Notes: generated by a model from the letters alone, not told the origin. Shown: positions 12,403-24,708, numbered from the stretch's first letter. The stretch is DNA of 64,000 nucleotides from Pyrrhoderma lamaoense (GCA_002794735.1 NBAZ01000002.1:1984001-2048000); one strand, 5' to 3'. Numbers and translations: made by a program.

Positions 12403-13971
12403 TTAATTGAAAACCCTCCCAATACCGTTACAAGCTGGACATTTCTCAACATCGAAAATCAAGAAACTGATTGTTCCACTACCGCCACATCTCCAACATA
12501 ACCGCCCACCTATTCGTTGATCACCGGGGTTGACGATAGTAGCACCTGGAGGAGGAACTCCTCGCGAGATGGAGACTCTAGGTATTAGCGGGCGAGAACA
12601 AAACGGTTGCGGTTGTGGCATGCTAGGAAAAAGAGGGGCAGCAGGATAATTTGGTCGAGGCCAGATGTCAGTACACGGGGGTCTAATTGTGTTTTCGCTG
12701 ACGAGGCCTGGACGATAATCCGAATTAGGTCTTGTATTTGGAGGTCGACCCGATGGTGAAGGGCTGGGAGGTTGGGATTGTGAGTGACTATGTCGCATAT
12801 GAGGGGGTCGAAAGTTTGGTAAAGGTCTTTGTGAATGTTCGGACCTGGGAGCACATGTAATAGCCCCGGTATAAGGTTTTGAATACTTTTCCCAACATCT
12901 TTTACACGGGTGAGATGGATCAAAATTTTTATAGCCCGTATTTAGACCTGTATTATATAATGAGAAAGAGAGATGCGTAAAGAGAGCTATATAACTTACA
13001 TTTCTTGCACTCATATTTTGGTGGATAAATCAACACTCTTCCTTTATTCAGCAAGGGACGACCTGGAGTTGGGGAGTTTGTTGGTCTCCAGTCATCAGCG
13101 TTACTCGGTATCCGCGAGGGATGCACTGGAGGAGGTCCACTAGGGGGAGAATATTGGGATGAAGAGGATGGAGGTGGGCCAGAGGGCGGAGTATACGGTG
13201 AGGAACTGTTTCTGGATCCAGGTGGAGGATGTGAATTTGTACCTTGCGCAGGATGCACTCTTTCAAAGTGTTCTGGTCTTTGAGAACCTATAGATGATGA
13301 TTCAGATATTGTGGGCGAAGATGAACGTCCATGCTGAGGTATGGATCCAGAAGCATAGAAATCCATTGCAAACTCGGACAGGGGGGAATCCGCAGCATGA
13401 GAGATATTTGAATTTCCCGTAGTCTGCATATGCACTTGTTGGAAAGGTTGCTGTGGAGGTGGTGTCAAGTATGGTTGCTGAGGGATATTACTATGCATTG
13501 GCTGTCCCGGATACTGACTCCATGCTCCAGTAGGATTATGCTGTACGGGTAGGCCTGTTGCTTGTGGACTTAAGTAGTACCCAACCTGAGAGGCACCAGT
13601 AAGCTGATGAGATACAGGAGGGACATGTGGGGCTGGTTGGAAGGGTCTACGTGGGCCTAACTCTACTGTTGCTTCGCCTTGATATGGGTTTGCCGAAGGC
13701 GTGTATGCTGGGGAGGATCTGAGGGGGTATCTTCTAGAGTAGTTGCTTGAAGTTCTGCAGCGAGGCTGTCAGAAGGAGATGAACTTGATTCATTATAAGT
13801 TCTTCTTCCTAATCTAGGATTTTCTTCACTAGCCGTAGTATTTGGCTGCGGCTGCGGAGAGGTCAAGAGCGGGGTAGTAATTCTATTTGAAGGGCCAGCA
13901 CCCGTAGAATCTGGAGTAACAGGGGGTGTACGAAAAGGATTGTGATCGCTTCGCTTTAGTTCGACAGCCAT
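12403..13971 (-). CDS. HUA1-like proline-rich zinc-finger protein
   Basis: Resembles the yeast Hua1 family, cytoplasmic proteins linked to endocytosis and actin patches. The start is MAVELKRSDHNPFRTPPVTP at 13971. The N-terminal two thirds are low-complexity, rich in Pro, Ser and Gln (for example PPSGPPPSSSSQYSPPSGPP). Two cysteine modules follow: ECKKC paired across an intron with PCKRCWEKYSKPYTG, and the C-terminal LCWRCGGSG then FLIFDVEKCPACNGIGRV, a CxxCxGxG arrangement like the DnaJ zinc finger. That C-terminal block is the Hua1 signature. The frame breaks at a G5 run (13723-13727 on the plus strand); one added base joins LEDTP to LRSSPAYTPSANPYQGE. One intron lies at about 12950-13005. 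Confidence 0.8.
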
Positions 13972-16570
13972 ATGTAGGTTGGTTGAGGACGTGGTGATGG
14001 ATAAAGAATGAGATGGAAATTTACGGTTGTGCAGACACACAGACACACCTGCATTGCACAGGGCTTATTCCGGTGTCGGATGTGAGACCGATGACCATAC
14101 AACACACACAGCATGAACTTTCTGTATGACGTAATTAGTTACAAAAGGTCTAGTAGGCAATTACAAGTAGAGCAGATTTGTAATCCCTAAGTTGTCATGA
14201 AAACTTCCACTCAGAGTGATATCTCATCCACCTGTTGCCCAATTTGCTCTATATCCATCTCTCAGTGAACTATCTCCGTCTCCCCTTCGTCACTCGTGCA
14301 CGATTAGCTTGTACTATTGGCACCCTGCTAATTATCGTTCACCTCTAATTTGTTTTCGTCACTTGTCATGGATCACGGAATATCGGGATTTTTTTCCCGC
14401 AAAGTTCTATGTGATACTGAATGTGTCTGAAGGTAAAAGCCAAAGACATACATAGAGGTCACCCCCATGTCGACATCAGATATCACCTCCACATCTGACC
14501 TCCTATTCCGCTCGTGAGAATTAAAACATATACAGCATTGTTCACCTTTGGTATTCCATCGCTCCTTCACCTCTGTGACTGACTATTGAGCCATACCAAA
14601 TCAAACCATGCTTAGAACATTGAACACTGAAACAAAATTAGGCATGAAGGATGCTATTCACTTTTGTAACATGTCCTCGTGTGATGTTGTGTGATGTTAG
14701 TATCGCAGGATGCAACTACGGCGGCAATGGAAGGAGTCTTTACCAGGGAAACTACATTTGAATGATTGATTCGCACTCTGCCTAACATCATGTCTTTCAT
14801 CTATCTATAACTGGTTGATTCCTCCTAGTCTCGTACCGACCTTATCTGCAATATTGGAAAAGTATTGGTCTTGCCACCATTCTATTACAAATATCGATAT
14901 GTACAGCGCTTCAATAGCCAAGTATCATTTCACACAAAGTCCTTAGACCTGGATGAATGCATGGGTCTCTGTATGACGTAGAACTCTTGGACTATATCTG
15001 GCCTGTTTGAAAGCATCATACATCATCAGTGCAGTTCCGATGACTCTCATCTGGAATTGCTCACTCTGAGTCTGTTAAGGTAGCCCTAGGACGAGTGAGA
15101 GACTAGAATTCCCAATACTTATCCTGCTTCTTTTGCATTTTCTTCGAGATCTCATCAACGATTATATTCACCTTCTCATTGCTACTGAAATCAAATCAGC
15201 ACACATTTATGACAACCAGTTGTGACAGAGTGGGTGTACTGACTCCAATCAAGCTTCAGTCTTTACGTTGCAATTGTGCCTGGGGAACTTCTACCAATGC
15301 TGATTATCTCCTCACTTGGATTTTACTCAGACAGAGAGCATCATTGCATGGCTGGCCTAGTTCAACCTCACAAAACTCGGCTAGAAAAGGTAACCATATC
15401 ATGTTGTTACCAATGCTCGCAGCTAGCATTAGGAGTTTGTAAGCCGTTCACTATGCTCTACGATACAAACAGGGGGTAATCAGTTATAACCCTTTTGCGT
15501 AAAAAGAATTGGACTCCCTGCTCGTGTTAACGCTTTCATGAAACTGTCGACAATGAACGTATCATGTCAACTGGAATCTAAATGTCATGATTTCTACGAT
15601 AATATAGATACTCAATTTTAACTTTAACGCGGCTCAGAACTGATGCTTTAGGTGGTCCGAGTCGTTTAAACATTCCGCTTAAATCATATAAAATGCAGTT
15701 GAGCAGATATAGACGTTATTCATCAAATTTCTACCTGTCGAGCGAACTTTCGCTAGGAAACTCATTAGACTTCTATTTGTTCATCCAATGGTACTGATTG
15801 TGAAGGACTGAGGAGTCAATCCTAAACGAAACCTTTGTGTGTTTGTCATGTGTTGTCTTAAATCAGATAGAGAGCTGAATTAAGTGGCTAGCTATGATAG
15901 CTTGGATTTATCCCTTATGGGGGACTAGATGTGTCTTAATGATTATTGGTACGCGAAGCCAAGGCAGCTTTTTTAGTTGAAAAATTAAACCCTGTAGAGT
16001 TAACAGTGTACTCTCCAAACTCAAGATGGTCAATGGTCATGGAGAAGTCTTTAATAGGTGTTTGTATTGTAATTGATCATAGCATCGTATTTTGCGCGAT
16101 GACATCAAAATATCAATTGACAAGCGACGATTTCTTGATTAGTCAGAAGAGACGTATTTTACAACGTCCTTTGGTTTGAACGTGACTACATACTTGGCCC
16201 ATGCCTCCAGATTGGTCAACATGGTCAAATTTTTCTAGGCTCTTTTTGGGATCTGTCTTAAGCTATATACTAAGATACGTTCTCTGCTTTAGATATGACT
16301 ACAGTTGGGGCGCAATGGCTGCATTAGTGGTGGGTCATTGACTAATCCGTTTTCTGTAAACTATGGGTCACTATTATAAATAAGCATATATTCATCAATG
16401 ATACACTCTTTGAGATGCATCTATATAGGTGACTAGCTACTGCTACCCAAGACTAGTGAGTTACTATTCAAGCGAGCCTGGTCAGTATCACGTTCATCTA
16501 TCAGTTCCAAATGACTGATAATCTATGGAAAATGCTATCCGACACATTCTCCTGTTCCTTTCCTACTGAT
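13972..16570. other. 2.6 kb without a supported gene
   Basis: Several short open frames (14216-14455, 15179-15479, 15946-16179) lack motifs, codon-use contrast or convincing splice partners. No tRNA, tandem repeat or transposon end was seen. The part next to 13972 must contain the promoter of the HUA1-like gene. Confidence 0.5.
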
Positions 16571-17950
16571 TTAATAGTACCAGAATGGCCTATGCGTGAG
16601 ATTATTCACATTAATTGAGCCCCCGGGTCCTCCGTTACTTCCACTTCCGGGCCTTCCATATGATGAAGTACCATTGAAGCCATTTGCACCTATATGTTAT
16701 CCAACGGGGAGACAATGATAAGTTATGATTGTCTAGAAAATAAATTTCGCACAACTGAATAGTCTCACCATGTACACCTGCCAATTGGTTTACCGTAGTG
16801 TTGATCTGACTACCCCCAATGTCATTGAAAACTCCCTGAAACACAAGATTGCTGCCCACTCCATTTTGATGAATAAAAGGGTGTACCGGTGGGTTGGTAG
16901 CTTTACGAGATCGAATTTAATCTATGAGAAAACAAGAGAGTGCATAAGACCTAGACCACTAACCTCTGTTTGTGTAATAACCTTGACTATAGTCGGGGTT
17001 ATAGTTTACTCTAGTCTGGTTGATGGTATGATACTGATGATAGCCATTGTTTGCTTGATTAGTTCGTCCATAATTCGAGTTTCTGCCATTATTAACATTA
17101 CTCCAGTCTCGTCCTGTGTTTTGGGCTGACAAATTAGCTCTTTTGTATTGTCGATCCGTGGACGAATTACCCTTGTTATAGGCTGCCCAAGGTATACAAC
17201 ATGAGAAGATATATAACCATTTTTTAAGAGCCAAACTCGTACCTTGCTCAGCAGGGCTCGACGAACCACCTAAGGGCCTCTTCCTCGAGGAGCCCCCAAC
17301 TTCACACTGATCCTGTGTTCCATCATTGACTATACAAAGTAAAGAAGTAAGAATACAGGAAATAAAAGGACTCTAGAAAAAGCTGAATGTTTACCTTTAG
17401 AAACTCTGCTCTGTACTCTACCCTCATTGAATTGTGTGAAGAACCAGTCCGGGGGTCTAAAATCGCCTAGGAAAATCTTTTCCATTGAATTCTCGTTTAT
17501 GTCGGTATCCGAATTCTCGTTTATAATGGTATATGATCTCGTCCTCTCGTTCATATTTGTATTATCAGAACCGATGTTTATATCAGAAGAGTTATCACCT
17601 GAGCGATATGGTACATTACAATACGGGCCGTAGGAAATATCATAAGTAATATCGGTAATAGGCCGGCCGTTATGTTGGTTAAGGTTACTTTGGCCATTGT
17701 TGAAGGGGCTATAGCTATATTGACACATGTTGAACGAGTTCAGATTATTTTGGCCGATGTTAAACGAGTTCTGGTTATTTTGGCCGATGTTAAACGAGTT
17801 CTGGTTATTTTGGCCGATATTGAACGAGCTCTGGTTATTTTGGCCAATGTTGGATGAGTTTTGGTTATTTTGGTTCACGTCATGGGAAGTCTGAGCATAA
17901 TAGCTATACCCACGACCGTCATCGTATATATGAGTGTTAGCAGAATACAT
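16571..17950 (-). CDS. Asn-rich protein with decapeptide repeats, unknown function
   Basis: Not recognised as a named family. The start MYSANTHIYDDGRGYSYYAQ at 17950 is preferred over an in-frame ATG at 18034, because a TATATAA at about 18049-18055 would place transcription start downstream of 18034. The N-terminal part has about five copies of a decapeptide around NIGQNNQNSF, followed by a Ser/Asn/Asp-rich stretch. Then come RPPDWFFTQFNEGRV, a basic SSRKRPLGG patch, and more Asn/Tyr-rich sequence. The C-terminal part has NLVFQGVFNDIGGSQINT and a Gly-rich tail ending THRPFWYY. The FxxVFNDIGGSQIN block resembles short motifs found near the N-terminus of many agaricomycete NLR-like proteins (from memory). 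About four introns; one possible frame break at a T3 run (16902-16904). Prion-like composition is evident. Confidence 0.6.
17746..17870. repeat. 30-bp tandem repeat, about 4-5 copies
   Basis: Units of 30 bp around ttaaacgagttctggttatt with small changes encode the decapeptide repeat of the Asn-rich protein on the minus strand. The two central copies are identical, so copy number may vary. Confidence 0.9.
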
Positions 17951-19519
17951 TACGTATGTCAATCTTGATTGCAGAAAGGAGAGGAGGACCGAGACGTGGT
18001 TGTTGATGACTGTAAATGGGTGGTATGATAGCACTTAGATAGCCACTCTTATATATTGTTTTTGTTTGGGTTAAATTTGAAAAAGTAAGCATGGCAGACC
18101 ACACCAGTAGCCATCAGTCTGGGAAGAAAAATAGACAATGGAAGAAGGAGAACAATACAAAGAAGTCATATGTAGCAATCTCTTGTTCATTTCACTCATA
18201 TTTCTTTAAACACAATGATAACTGGTTATTTGCCACCGCATTTTATGAGATATGAGACACTTCCTCAAGTTGTTTGACTCATAGTGACGAATTTGACATC
18301 AAATGCTTGTCCTTAAACGGTAGATGCGAGCCCCTTCTTCCATCAGAGGTATCTCTTAAGCAGAGATCATCAACATTTTGTCTTACATATAGTATGAAAG
18401 CATAGGTCAATGGACTGATGAGTTAACTCCCACGTCATGTCTTGGACTTGCACAGGACATTCATAACCTCATGTATAGGATAATTCTCGTCGTTCAAGTA
18501 TGGGCCCGTTGCCATATAAAAATTAGACTTCTAATTCTTTGATTTTTTTCCCTTTTGAGCGAAGAGGCCAGATAGATACTTTTTTGGGTTTTGAAACGGA
18601 CTGTTTATGCGTGTCGTAGCTAATGTGTTTTAGGAAAATGACAGGTTCTTGAAACTGAGATATAAAAGAAGAAGAATACTATATTCATTGCTAGAAATCA
18701 ACGAATACTACTAAGACAAGCCAATAGGAGAGGAGTTGAGCCGCAGACCTTGTTTCATGCTTATGAGCACACGTGACCACAAAGGCTATGCGTAAAATGG
18801 AAGAAATTAAGGGCATGAAGACGGTGGAGAAACTGTAGCAACAGAACATACTATATATTGTAGCCTTTGGAAAGAGATATCAAGTTGAAGAAGTACTGAG
18901 AACTCGTAACATATCTAAAGCAGTCTTTAACATGTATCAAAATACTAACATCTTCGAAGAAAACAAGAATGAATTTAGCTGTTGAACCGTCCAAAGTACT
19001 ATACTATGTTCCTGAAACGAACTTAAGCCTTATTTGAGTAAGAAACTCAGAGCTTCTTATAAGTAAGGCGATGTTATGAAGAGTCACATAGTAGTCTCTG
19101 ACACTGAATTACTTCAGTTTCATGTAGAACAGATTACTAAAAGTGAAAAAATTGAAGACGTCATCTCAGGTATCTCTAACAAAGAGAAAGCCAGGATCGG
19201 AAGGTGATATATCATAGTTGCTACAAAATGAAAAGCAATATATATATAATCGTGATAGCGAGCGAAACAAATGCAAGAAACCTAGATCAGTCAATGGTGT
19301 CGTATCTCATTCCTTTGTCATAAACATACTATATAAATGATTTGGGATTGATGAAAAAGTACAAAACCCGTTTTCTCTATTTCTATCACGCTCCTTCAAG
19401 TTAGTCCTTACGTATTCATTTCTTCTCATTACACGCTAGGCTAACTGTTTTCTCTGATATATCTATTATAACTTTCTAAGTCTTTCTACCCTTTTTGCGA
19501 ATCCACGCTCATCAAACGT
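17951..19519. other. intergenic; promoter-like segment near 19330-19519
   Basis: No coding sequence supported. The last 190 bp contain TATAAA (19332-19337) followed by a pyrimidine-rich stretch, as in fungal core promoters. The two-TM gene that this promoter appears to serve now lies beyond the retroelement at 23535. Confidence 0.55.
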
Positions 19520-20277
19520 TGAAAACTAAACTTTTGGTCAGATTTTGACCTTGGTGTCGTATTTAGTGGCGAGGACGTGGGGTTTAGAGTCTGCCTACAC
19601 CAGACACGATGCTCAGGCTAAGATTTGGGGCTAAATAGCGAGATACTCGACCTCGGCCGTCCGGCCGAGATCTCGGTCGGACCGTAGAGACTGATAGAGA
19701 CCTCGAGGCAAGCTGAGACTTCACAGACCAGTAAAAGTAGTAGAAACGTATGAACAGAGCCCGACCGAGGCTGTATTTTGAGGTAAAAGTGTATGTATTT
19801 TCAGTCCGCCCGGGCGGCTTTGCAGTACGGTCAGAGCGTTACAAGCGCACCCGGGCAGCCTAATAAAGCAGTAGAGAAGTAGATAAAGAGTACAGGAGAC
19901 TAGTAGAGAGCTACTCGGGGGGGGGGGTGTAGAACGATAGCGACCGAGAGGAGTAGCTAGGAATTGATTGGGAATTGCGTGCTTAACTACGGCCTCAAGT
20001 CTGGAGGCTTATATAGCAAAACGCGAGATGAAGGTTAGATAATAAGGGAAGCATGGCGTCCAGGTGGCTATATGCCACTGGACGAAGGGTTTAAGCTATC
20101 AGAAACGAGGGGGTCGTATAAACGAACCCTACCCTCGAGTAAGAGTAGAAAGTGAAGCTAAATAGTAAGAGAAATGAACGAGGCGCGCGGCCGAGTAGTA
20201 GCAATGGACTTCTCGGGCGAGTTAGAAAGTGCATTATAAATGCACTACGACCGGCCAAACACTTAGCTGGTCCTACA
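19520..20277 (-). repeat. LTR (3' LTR in element orientation)
   Basis: About 758 bp. It contains a G11 run near 19917-19927, GC-rich palindromic words (ggccgtccggccg, cccgggcggc) and a TATA-like cttatatagc. It matches the other LTR base for base by eye except for two homopolymer lengths. Confidence 0.92.
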
Positions 20278-20571
20278 TCCCCCGGGAACTTTAGCACAAG
20301 TGTCCCCACTTGTCCTATAATCAGGGGGTGTCATAGGAAAGGGGGAATGCGAAGGGGATAATAAGAAATAAAGGAATAAAGCATATAAGATGAGGGGGGC
20401 ATATGACATAGAATCATAAGAAGAGATGGGCTGAAAGGAGTCAAAAGACCTTAAAAGTGGCCAGGATAAGAGTGCATAGGTCAAGATAGAAGTAAGAACT
20501 AATGAGATATGAAGTTAAATAAGTAAAAGGGGGTATTTTTGCGAAGGGGGAAAAGGGGAAGGTCCAATAGG

Positions 20572-22304
20572 TCAGTCTGGGGGCCTAGTATGATTTGGCA
20601 GCCACTGTAGAGGACCTAGTGGCGGAGTCCGGTGATTTGGAGCGCCCAGGCGGCTAGAGTAGTGAGCCAGGGGTCCAAGGAGGTTAACAGACTGCTCAGG
20701 AGGCAGCCTGGGGTCGACCAGAGGTGTAGAGAGATGAAGAGATGAGGGGGTAGGTTTGGGAGAGGTACTAGGAGAGGGAGGCCAATTCTGCGAGATTGGC
20801 TGATCCAAGGGCCTTTGTACTTCGTCCAAGAGTAGTTCAGACTTGTCCAAGGGTGTCCCAGCTTCGACCGAGACATCCAAGGCCTTTGAGAGAGGTGTAG
20901 AGGTGGGGGAGGACATGATGCCATCTGATGGGCATATGGCATGTCAAGGGTGCTTATGAGCGCCTCAGAGTCCTCTTCTAGCATCTGTTGGCTAGGGGTG
21001 CTCGTGTAGGGCTTTGTTGAAGCACTGGTGCCAGCTGGAAGGGCACAGAAGGTGGTTGGGGGGCTAGGTGAGCCAGGAGAGGGGTATGAGGCTTTGGAGG
21101 TGGTGAGAGACATAGGGTCTTCTTGGACGCATTTTCTGAAGGTTTTCTTGAGAGAAGAGTTGCTTGGGGCCTGGGACAAGTCAGTAGAATGACTGTTTGC
21201 ATAGTAGCAGGGGTACCGAGCCCGGCCGAAGCGATCTGAGGCAGGGGGAAGAGCTGAGAGAAGAGAGGTATGAGCTGGGGTGGCCCATGAGACCTTCTTT
21301 GAGATAGCTTCCCCAGAACTACCTGGAGGCGGCTGAGACTGCGGCAGATGGGCGAATAAGGTCTGAAGAGGAGGGGGAATAGGTTTGGGGGGTTCCAGGT
21401 GGGCTTCCTGGCGAGCTGCTCTGTTGGCAAGCAGTACTTGCAGCCTTTTCCTGGCCTGATAGAGAGCCTCCTCTTCTACTCGCAATTCCTCGTCCAAATC
21501 TTCGTCTGAATCGCTCAAACCACTTTCAGATGAAACTGTGGAATCAGGGGAGGCTACTGGAAAAGGTTTGGAGTCCGTCCGATGCATGGCCATCGCGCTA
21601 TGAGGAGTAGAAGTGGGGGGAGTAGGCTGAGGAGAGGCATGAGGAGTAGGAGGAGAGACTGGAGGTAAAGGACGCTTCGGCCGGCTCGGATGGCCCTGAT
21701 TCTTGAGCGTTTGGGTAGATTGCATGTTCAGGACATGGCTTGCCGCTTTCTGGACCTCAGGCATGCCGTATGGAGCTTCTGGGTCATGATAAGGGTCCTG
21801 GAGGTGCAGCTGGTACTCAACCTCTTTCCTAAGAGACTGGGGCAAGCCCTGCATGTAGAGCGAGCCAGTCTGCATAGGGGAGATTAGATTCTGAGCCAGA
21901 AGAGAGGTACTTAGCTGTAGAAAGTCCCTATTGTACCCAGCAAGCTCCATGGGGGACCTGAAGTCAGAAGAAGCTGAGGCTTTGAGGAGGGCTTCCAGCG
22001 CGCCAAAGGTGTGTCTGGAGCTCTTATCTAGCTCAGGGTAAAGGCCCAGGATGGCCATGCGAAGCTCCTGTGGTGTAGAAGAGGGGTCCTGCCACTGGGG
22101 GAGGCATTCCCATAGCTCCTTGACATCATAATCCACATACCTTCCAAGCAGCCTTTTGAGTTGGCTAAGGTCTTTGGGGTATGCCAGAGCTGCCAGACTG
22201 TAAACCTCATCCAAAAAGCGAAGTAGAGAGGTAGGTTTTGACCTATCAAACCTTGGGGCAGTTGGATCAAAGGCAGAAGGGATTGGGACAAAAGGGGAAG
22301 CCAT
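20572..22304 (-). CDS. Gag-like protein of the LTR element
   Basis: Structural capsid-type protein expected to form particles carrying the element RNA. The start MASPFVPIPSAFDPTAPRFD at 22304 lies about 460 bp inside the 5' LTR. The N-terminal region (SLLRFLDEVYSLAALAYP, LKRLLGRYVDYDVKELWECL, RSPMELAGYNRDFLQLSTSL) has the helical gag look of fungal LTR elements. It is followed by a long Pro/Ser-rich region with an acidic SDSDEDLDEELRVEEEALYQ segment. No CCHC zinc knuckle is visible. One frame stays open to 20616, but after about 20905-20909 (a G5 run) the other frame reads more naturally (TPLSKALDVSVEAGTPLDKS, ending NHTRPPD at 20572). This suggests a one-base undercall. Confidence 0.7.
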
Positions 22305-22761
22305 TGTAAGTGGGCCGAGAGTCTAGGACGAGCAGGAGGCGTCAGGAGGTGTTGTAGAAGGTATAGGAGGGGTCAGAAGCGAAAGAACTCTTGTAGAAAG
22401 AGTCTGGAGGGAGTAGGGGCTGCCTGGAGGCTTACCACCCGAGTTCTGAGGCAAGAGGACGTCCTGCAGTGCCCAGAAGGCTCTAGGAGGTGCCAGTAAC
22501 CTCCAGGAGGCGACCAGAAGGTTCTGGCCAAGGTACTGAAGAGATCTGAGGAGTTCTAAGGTGGTGGTTGATTGTTGGGGGTCTGGGGAGTCTGTTGCTT
22601 GCCTGGCTTCGGCCCAAGGCTTATCCTAGCCTTAGGTGCTTCGGATCTCGGCCCAGGGGCAGTAGAGTCGGCCCTGAGTGACCCTGAAGGCTTTGGAGCA
22701 GGTAGCTTAGCCTAAAAACACGTGTTGAGACAGAAAGAACCCCCTCGCGGTGGGCTCCAGA

Positions 22762-23521
22762 TGAAAACTAAACTTTTGGTCAGATTTTGACCTTGGTGTC
22801 GTATTTAGTGGCGAGGACGTGGGGTTTAGAGTCTGCCTACACCAGACACGATGCTCAGGCTAAGATTTGGGGGCTAAATAGCGAGATACTCGACCTCGGC
22901 CGTCCGGCCGAGATCTCGGTCGGACCGTAGAGACTGATAGAGACCTCGAGGCAAGCTGAGACTTCACAGACCAGTAAAAGTAGTAGAAACGTATGAACAG
23001 AGCCCGACCGAGGCTGTATTTTGAGGTAAAAGTGTATGTATTTTCAGTCCGCCCGGGCGGCTTTGCAGTACGGTCAGAGCGTTACAAGCGCACCCGGGCA
23101 GCCTAATAAAGCAGTAGAGAAGTAGATAAAGAGTACAGGAGACTAGTAGAGAGCTACTCGGGGGGGGGGGGTGTAGAACGATAGCGACCGAGAGGAGTAG
23201 CTAGGAATTGATTGGGAATTGCGTGCTTAACTACGGCCTCAAGTCTGGAGGCTTATATAGCAAAACGCGAGATGAAGGTTAGATAATAAGGGAAGCATGG
23301 CGTCCAGGTGGCTATATGCCACTGGACGAAGGGTTTAAGCTATCAGAAACGAGGGGGTCGTATAAACGAACCCTACCCTCGAGTAAGAGTAGAAAGTGAA
23401 GCTAAATAGTAAGAGAAATGAACGAGGCGCGCGGCCGAGTAGTAGCAATGGACTTCTCGGGCGAGTTAGAAAGTGCATTATAAATGCACTACGACCGGCC
23501 AAACACTTAGCTGGTCCTACA
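22762..23521 (-). repeat. LTR (5' LTR in element orientation)
   Basis: About 760 bp, a copy of 19520-20277. Differences seen: GGGGG instead of GGGG at about 22867, and G12 instead of G11 at about 23160-23171. Confidence 0.92.
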
Positions 23522-23534
23522 ACGTACCACCGAC

Positions 23535-23843
23535 ATGTCCACTCGTAAGAGTGTTTTGACCACTTTGAGCATTAGCCTACTGTTCTATCTGTGCTTATAC
23601 TCAACCACTGGAGGATCTTCCAGCTTTGGATGCACTTCAGAGCAGAGCAGAATATGTGCAGAACCCGAGGAAAACATAGGGTTCATGCTCTTAGTAACCT
23701 TTGGTCCTCCGGGTGAGTGATATTAGGGTATAAATCATCGCCTGTCATAACTCTCTAATCAAAATTCAATAAAATATCAAGTCGGTATAACCTTTTTTTG
23801 GTGTATCACTCGCATGGTGGAATATAGATCTGAGAGCCGCTAA
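23535..23843 (+). CDS. small protein with two hydrophobic segments; retroelement inserted just upstream
   Basis: Two exons, 23535-23712 and 23782-23843, split a Val codon across a 69-bp intron and give 79 residues. It starts MSTRKSVLTTLSISLLFYLC, a signal peptide or TM segment. A short Cys-containing loop (GCTSEQSRICAEPEENIG) follows, then a second hydrophobic stretch (FMLLVTFGPPVGITFFWCI), ending EYRSESR. Topology suggests a hairpin membrane protein or a small secreted or membrane effector-like protein; family not recognised. The ATG is only 13 bp from the LTR end. A TATA and pyrimidine-rich leader that fit this gene lie on the other side of the element (19332-19519), so the natural promoter seems separated from the coding region. 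Confidence 0.5.
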
Positions 23844-24708
23844 GCCTTGTTTGTAGCTAATTATACCACCACAATACCATCTAATGTTTTTTTTGAAGTA
23901 TTCCGGGGAATGCTTATTACTTATCTATTCACAATGGTTCAAATCACCATTTTCACTGGACTCAGACTTTTTCTTTCTTTTACCACTACCTTTCCATCTC
24001 TTAAGTCCCAAAATACAATAATACCTAGGACGGCTTAAGCTAAGACAATCATGATTAGGCCGAGGATCCGAGGAATCCTGATACCCTTTCCTACTCGAAG
24101 GGCCTCAAGTCGGAGAACGCGGGCATAGACTGGGGCCGCATCTCTAACTGGCATCAATGTTTTACTAAAGCTACCAAAGCACTTTAGACTGTGTGTTGTG
24201 CAACCGGTGCACGCTATCTTGGACCGAGGATTGACTGGCTGCATAAACCACCTATCCTGAGCGCACTCAAGTTTTATTTCTATTTGTCGCTTGACTAGCA
24301 TACATAACCACAATCAAGGCATTATATATCCTGGTTAAATTATCTAATTCTATTGCTGAGGAGAAATGTTAATACTAACGATTGTACGTTAAGTTTCGAG
24401 GTGGTTATACCTCAAGCTGAAAGGTTGATGGGCGTCCCTTGTTTGGTCTCGAGCTCCAAATATACTCAAATACGTACAAGCATGTACAAATGTCCAGTGG
24501 CTAAATTTTGCCAAGACCGATTGTAAGTCTGTGCGGTAGGTAGTAAATTAAGAAGCATATACATACCTCCAAAAAATTATACGTTAACAAATATATAATA
24601 TCATCCAATAAACAATCATCAACTACATGTAACAAATCGAATTAAATTAGGAACGAATCCAAAAAGAATACATAGTTATTAATTACAGAAACTATCATAT
24701 GATTAAGA
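23844..24708. other. no supported gene
   Basis: A minus-strand frame at 24035-24313 (92 codons) has no recognisable motif or splice continuation and I do not call it. The rest is AT-rich and featureless. Confidence 0.5.

Larger units (their letters stand above)
19520..23521 (-). mobile_element. gag-only (non-autonomous) LTR retrotransposon
   Basis: A 4.0 kb element bounded by two near-identical LTRs, oriented on the minus strand. On that strand each LTR begins TGTAGGACC and ends GTTTTCA, the canonical TG...CA. A primer-binding-site candidate starting TGGAGCCCACCGCGAGG lies one base inside the 5' LTR (22761 downward), and a purine tract GGGGGA abuts the 3' LTR at about 20278-20284. The flanks share ACGT (or AACGT, if the terminal A is counted outside), a likely target-site duplication. 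The internal 2.48 kb holds one long gag-like frame and no protease, reverse transcriptase, RNase H or integrase, so movement would need enzymes from another element. The LTRs differ only in two G-run lengths, which implies recent insertion. Confidence 0.88.

Noticed and set aside
13972..16570. Search for tRNA, transposon ends or short genes in the large gap
   Set aside because: No cloverleaf-like B-box (GGTTCGANTCC) with a matching A-box, and no terminal repeats, were seen by eye; a tRNAscan-type search would settle it.
17746..17870. 30-bp repeats as a possible CRISPR-like array
   Set aside because: Units are directly adjacent with no spacers, lie in frame inside a protein, and the genome is eukaryotic. 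The same applies to 49840-49965.
24035..24313. 92-codon minus-strand frame with several cysteines
   Set aside because: No family resemblance and no promoter or splice context; length within chance expectation.
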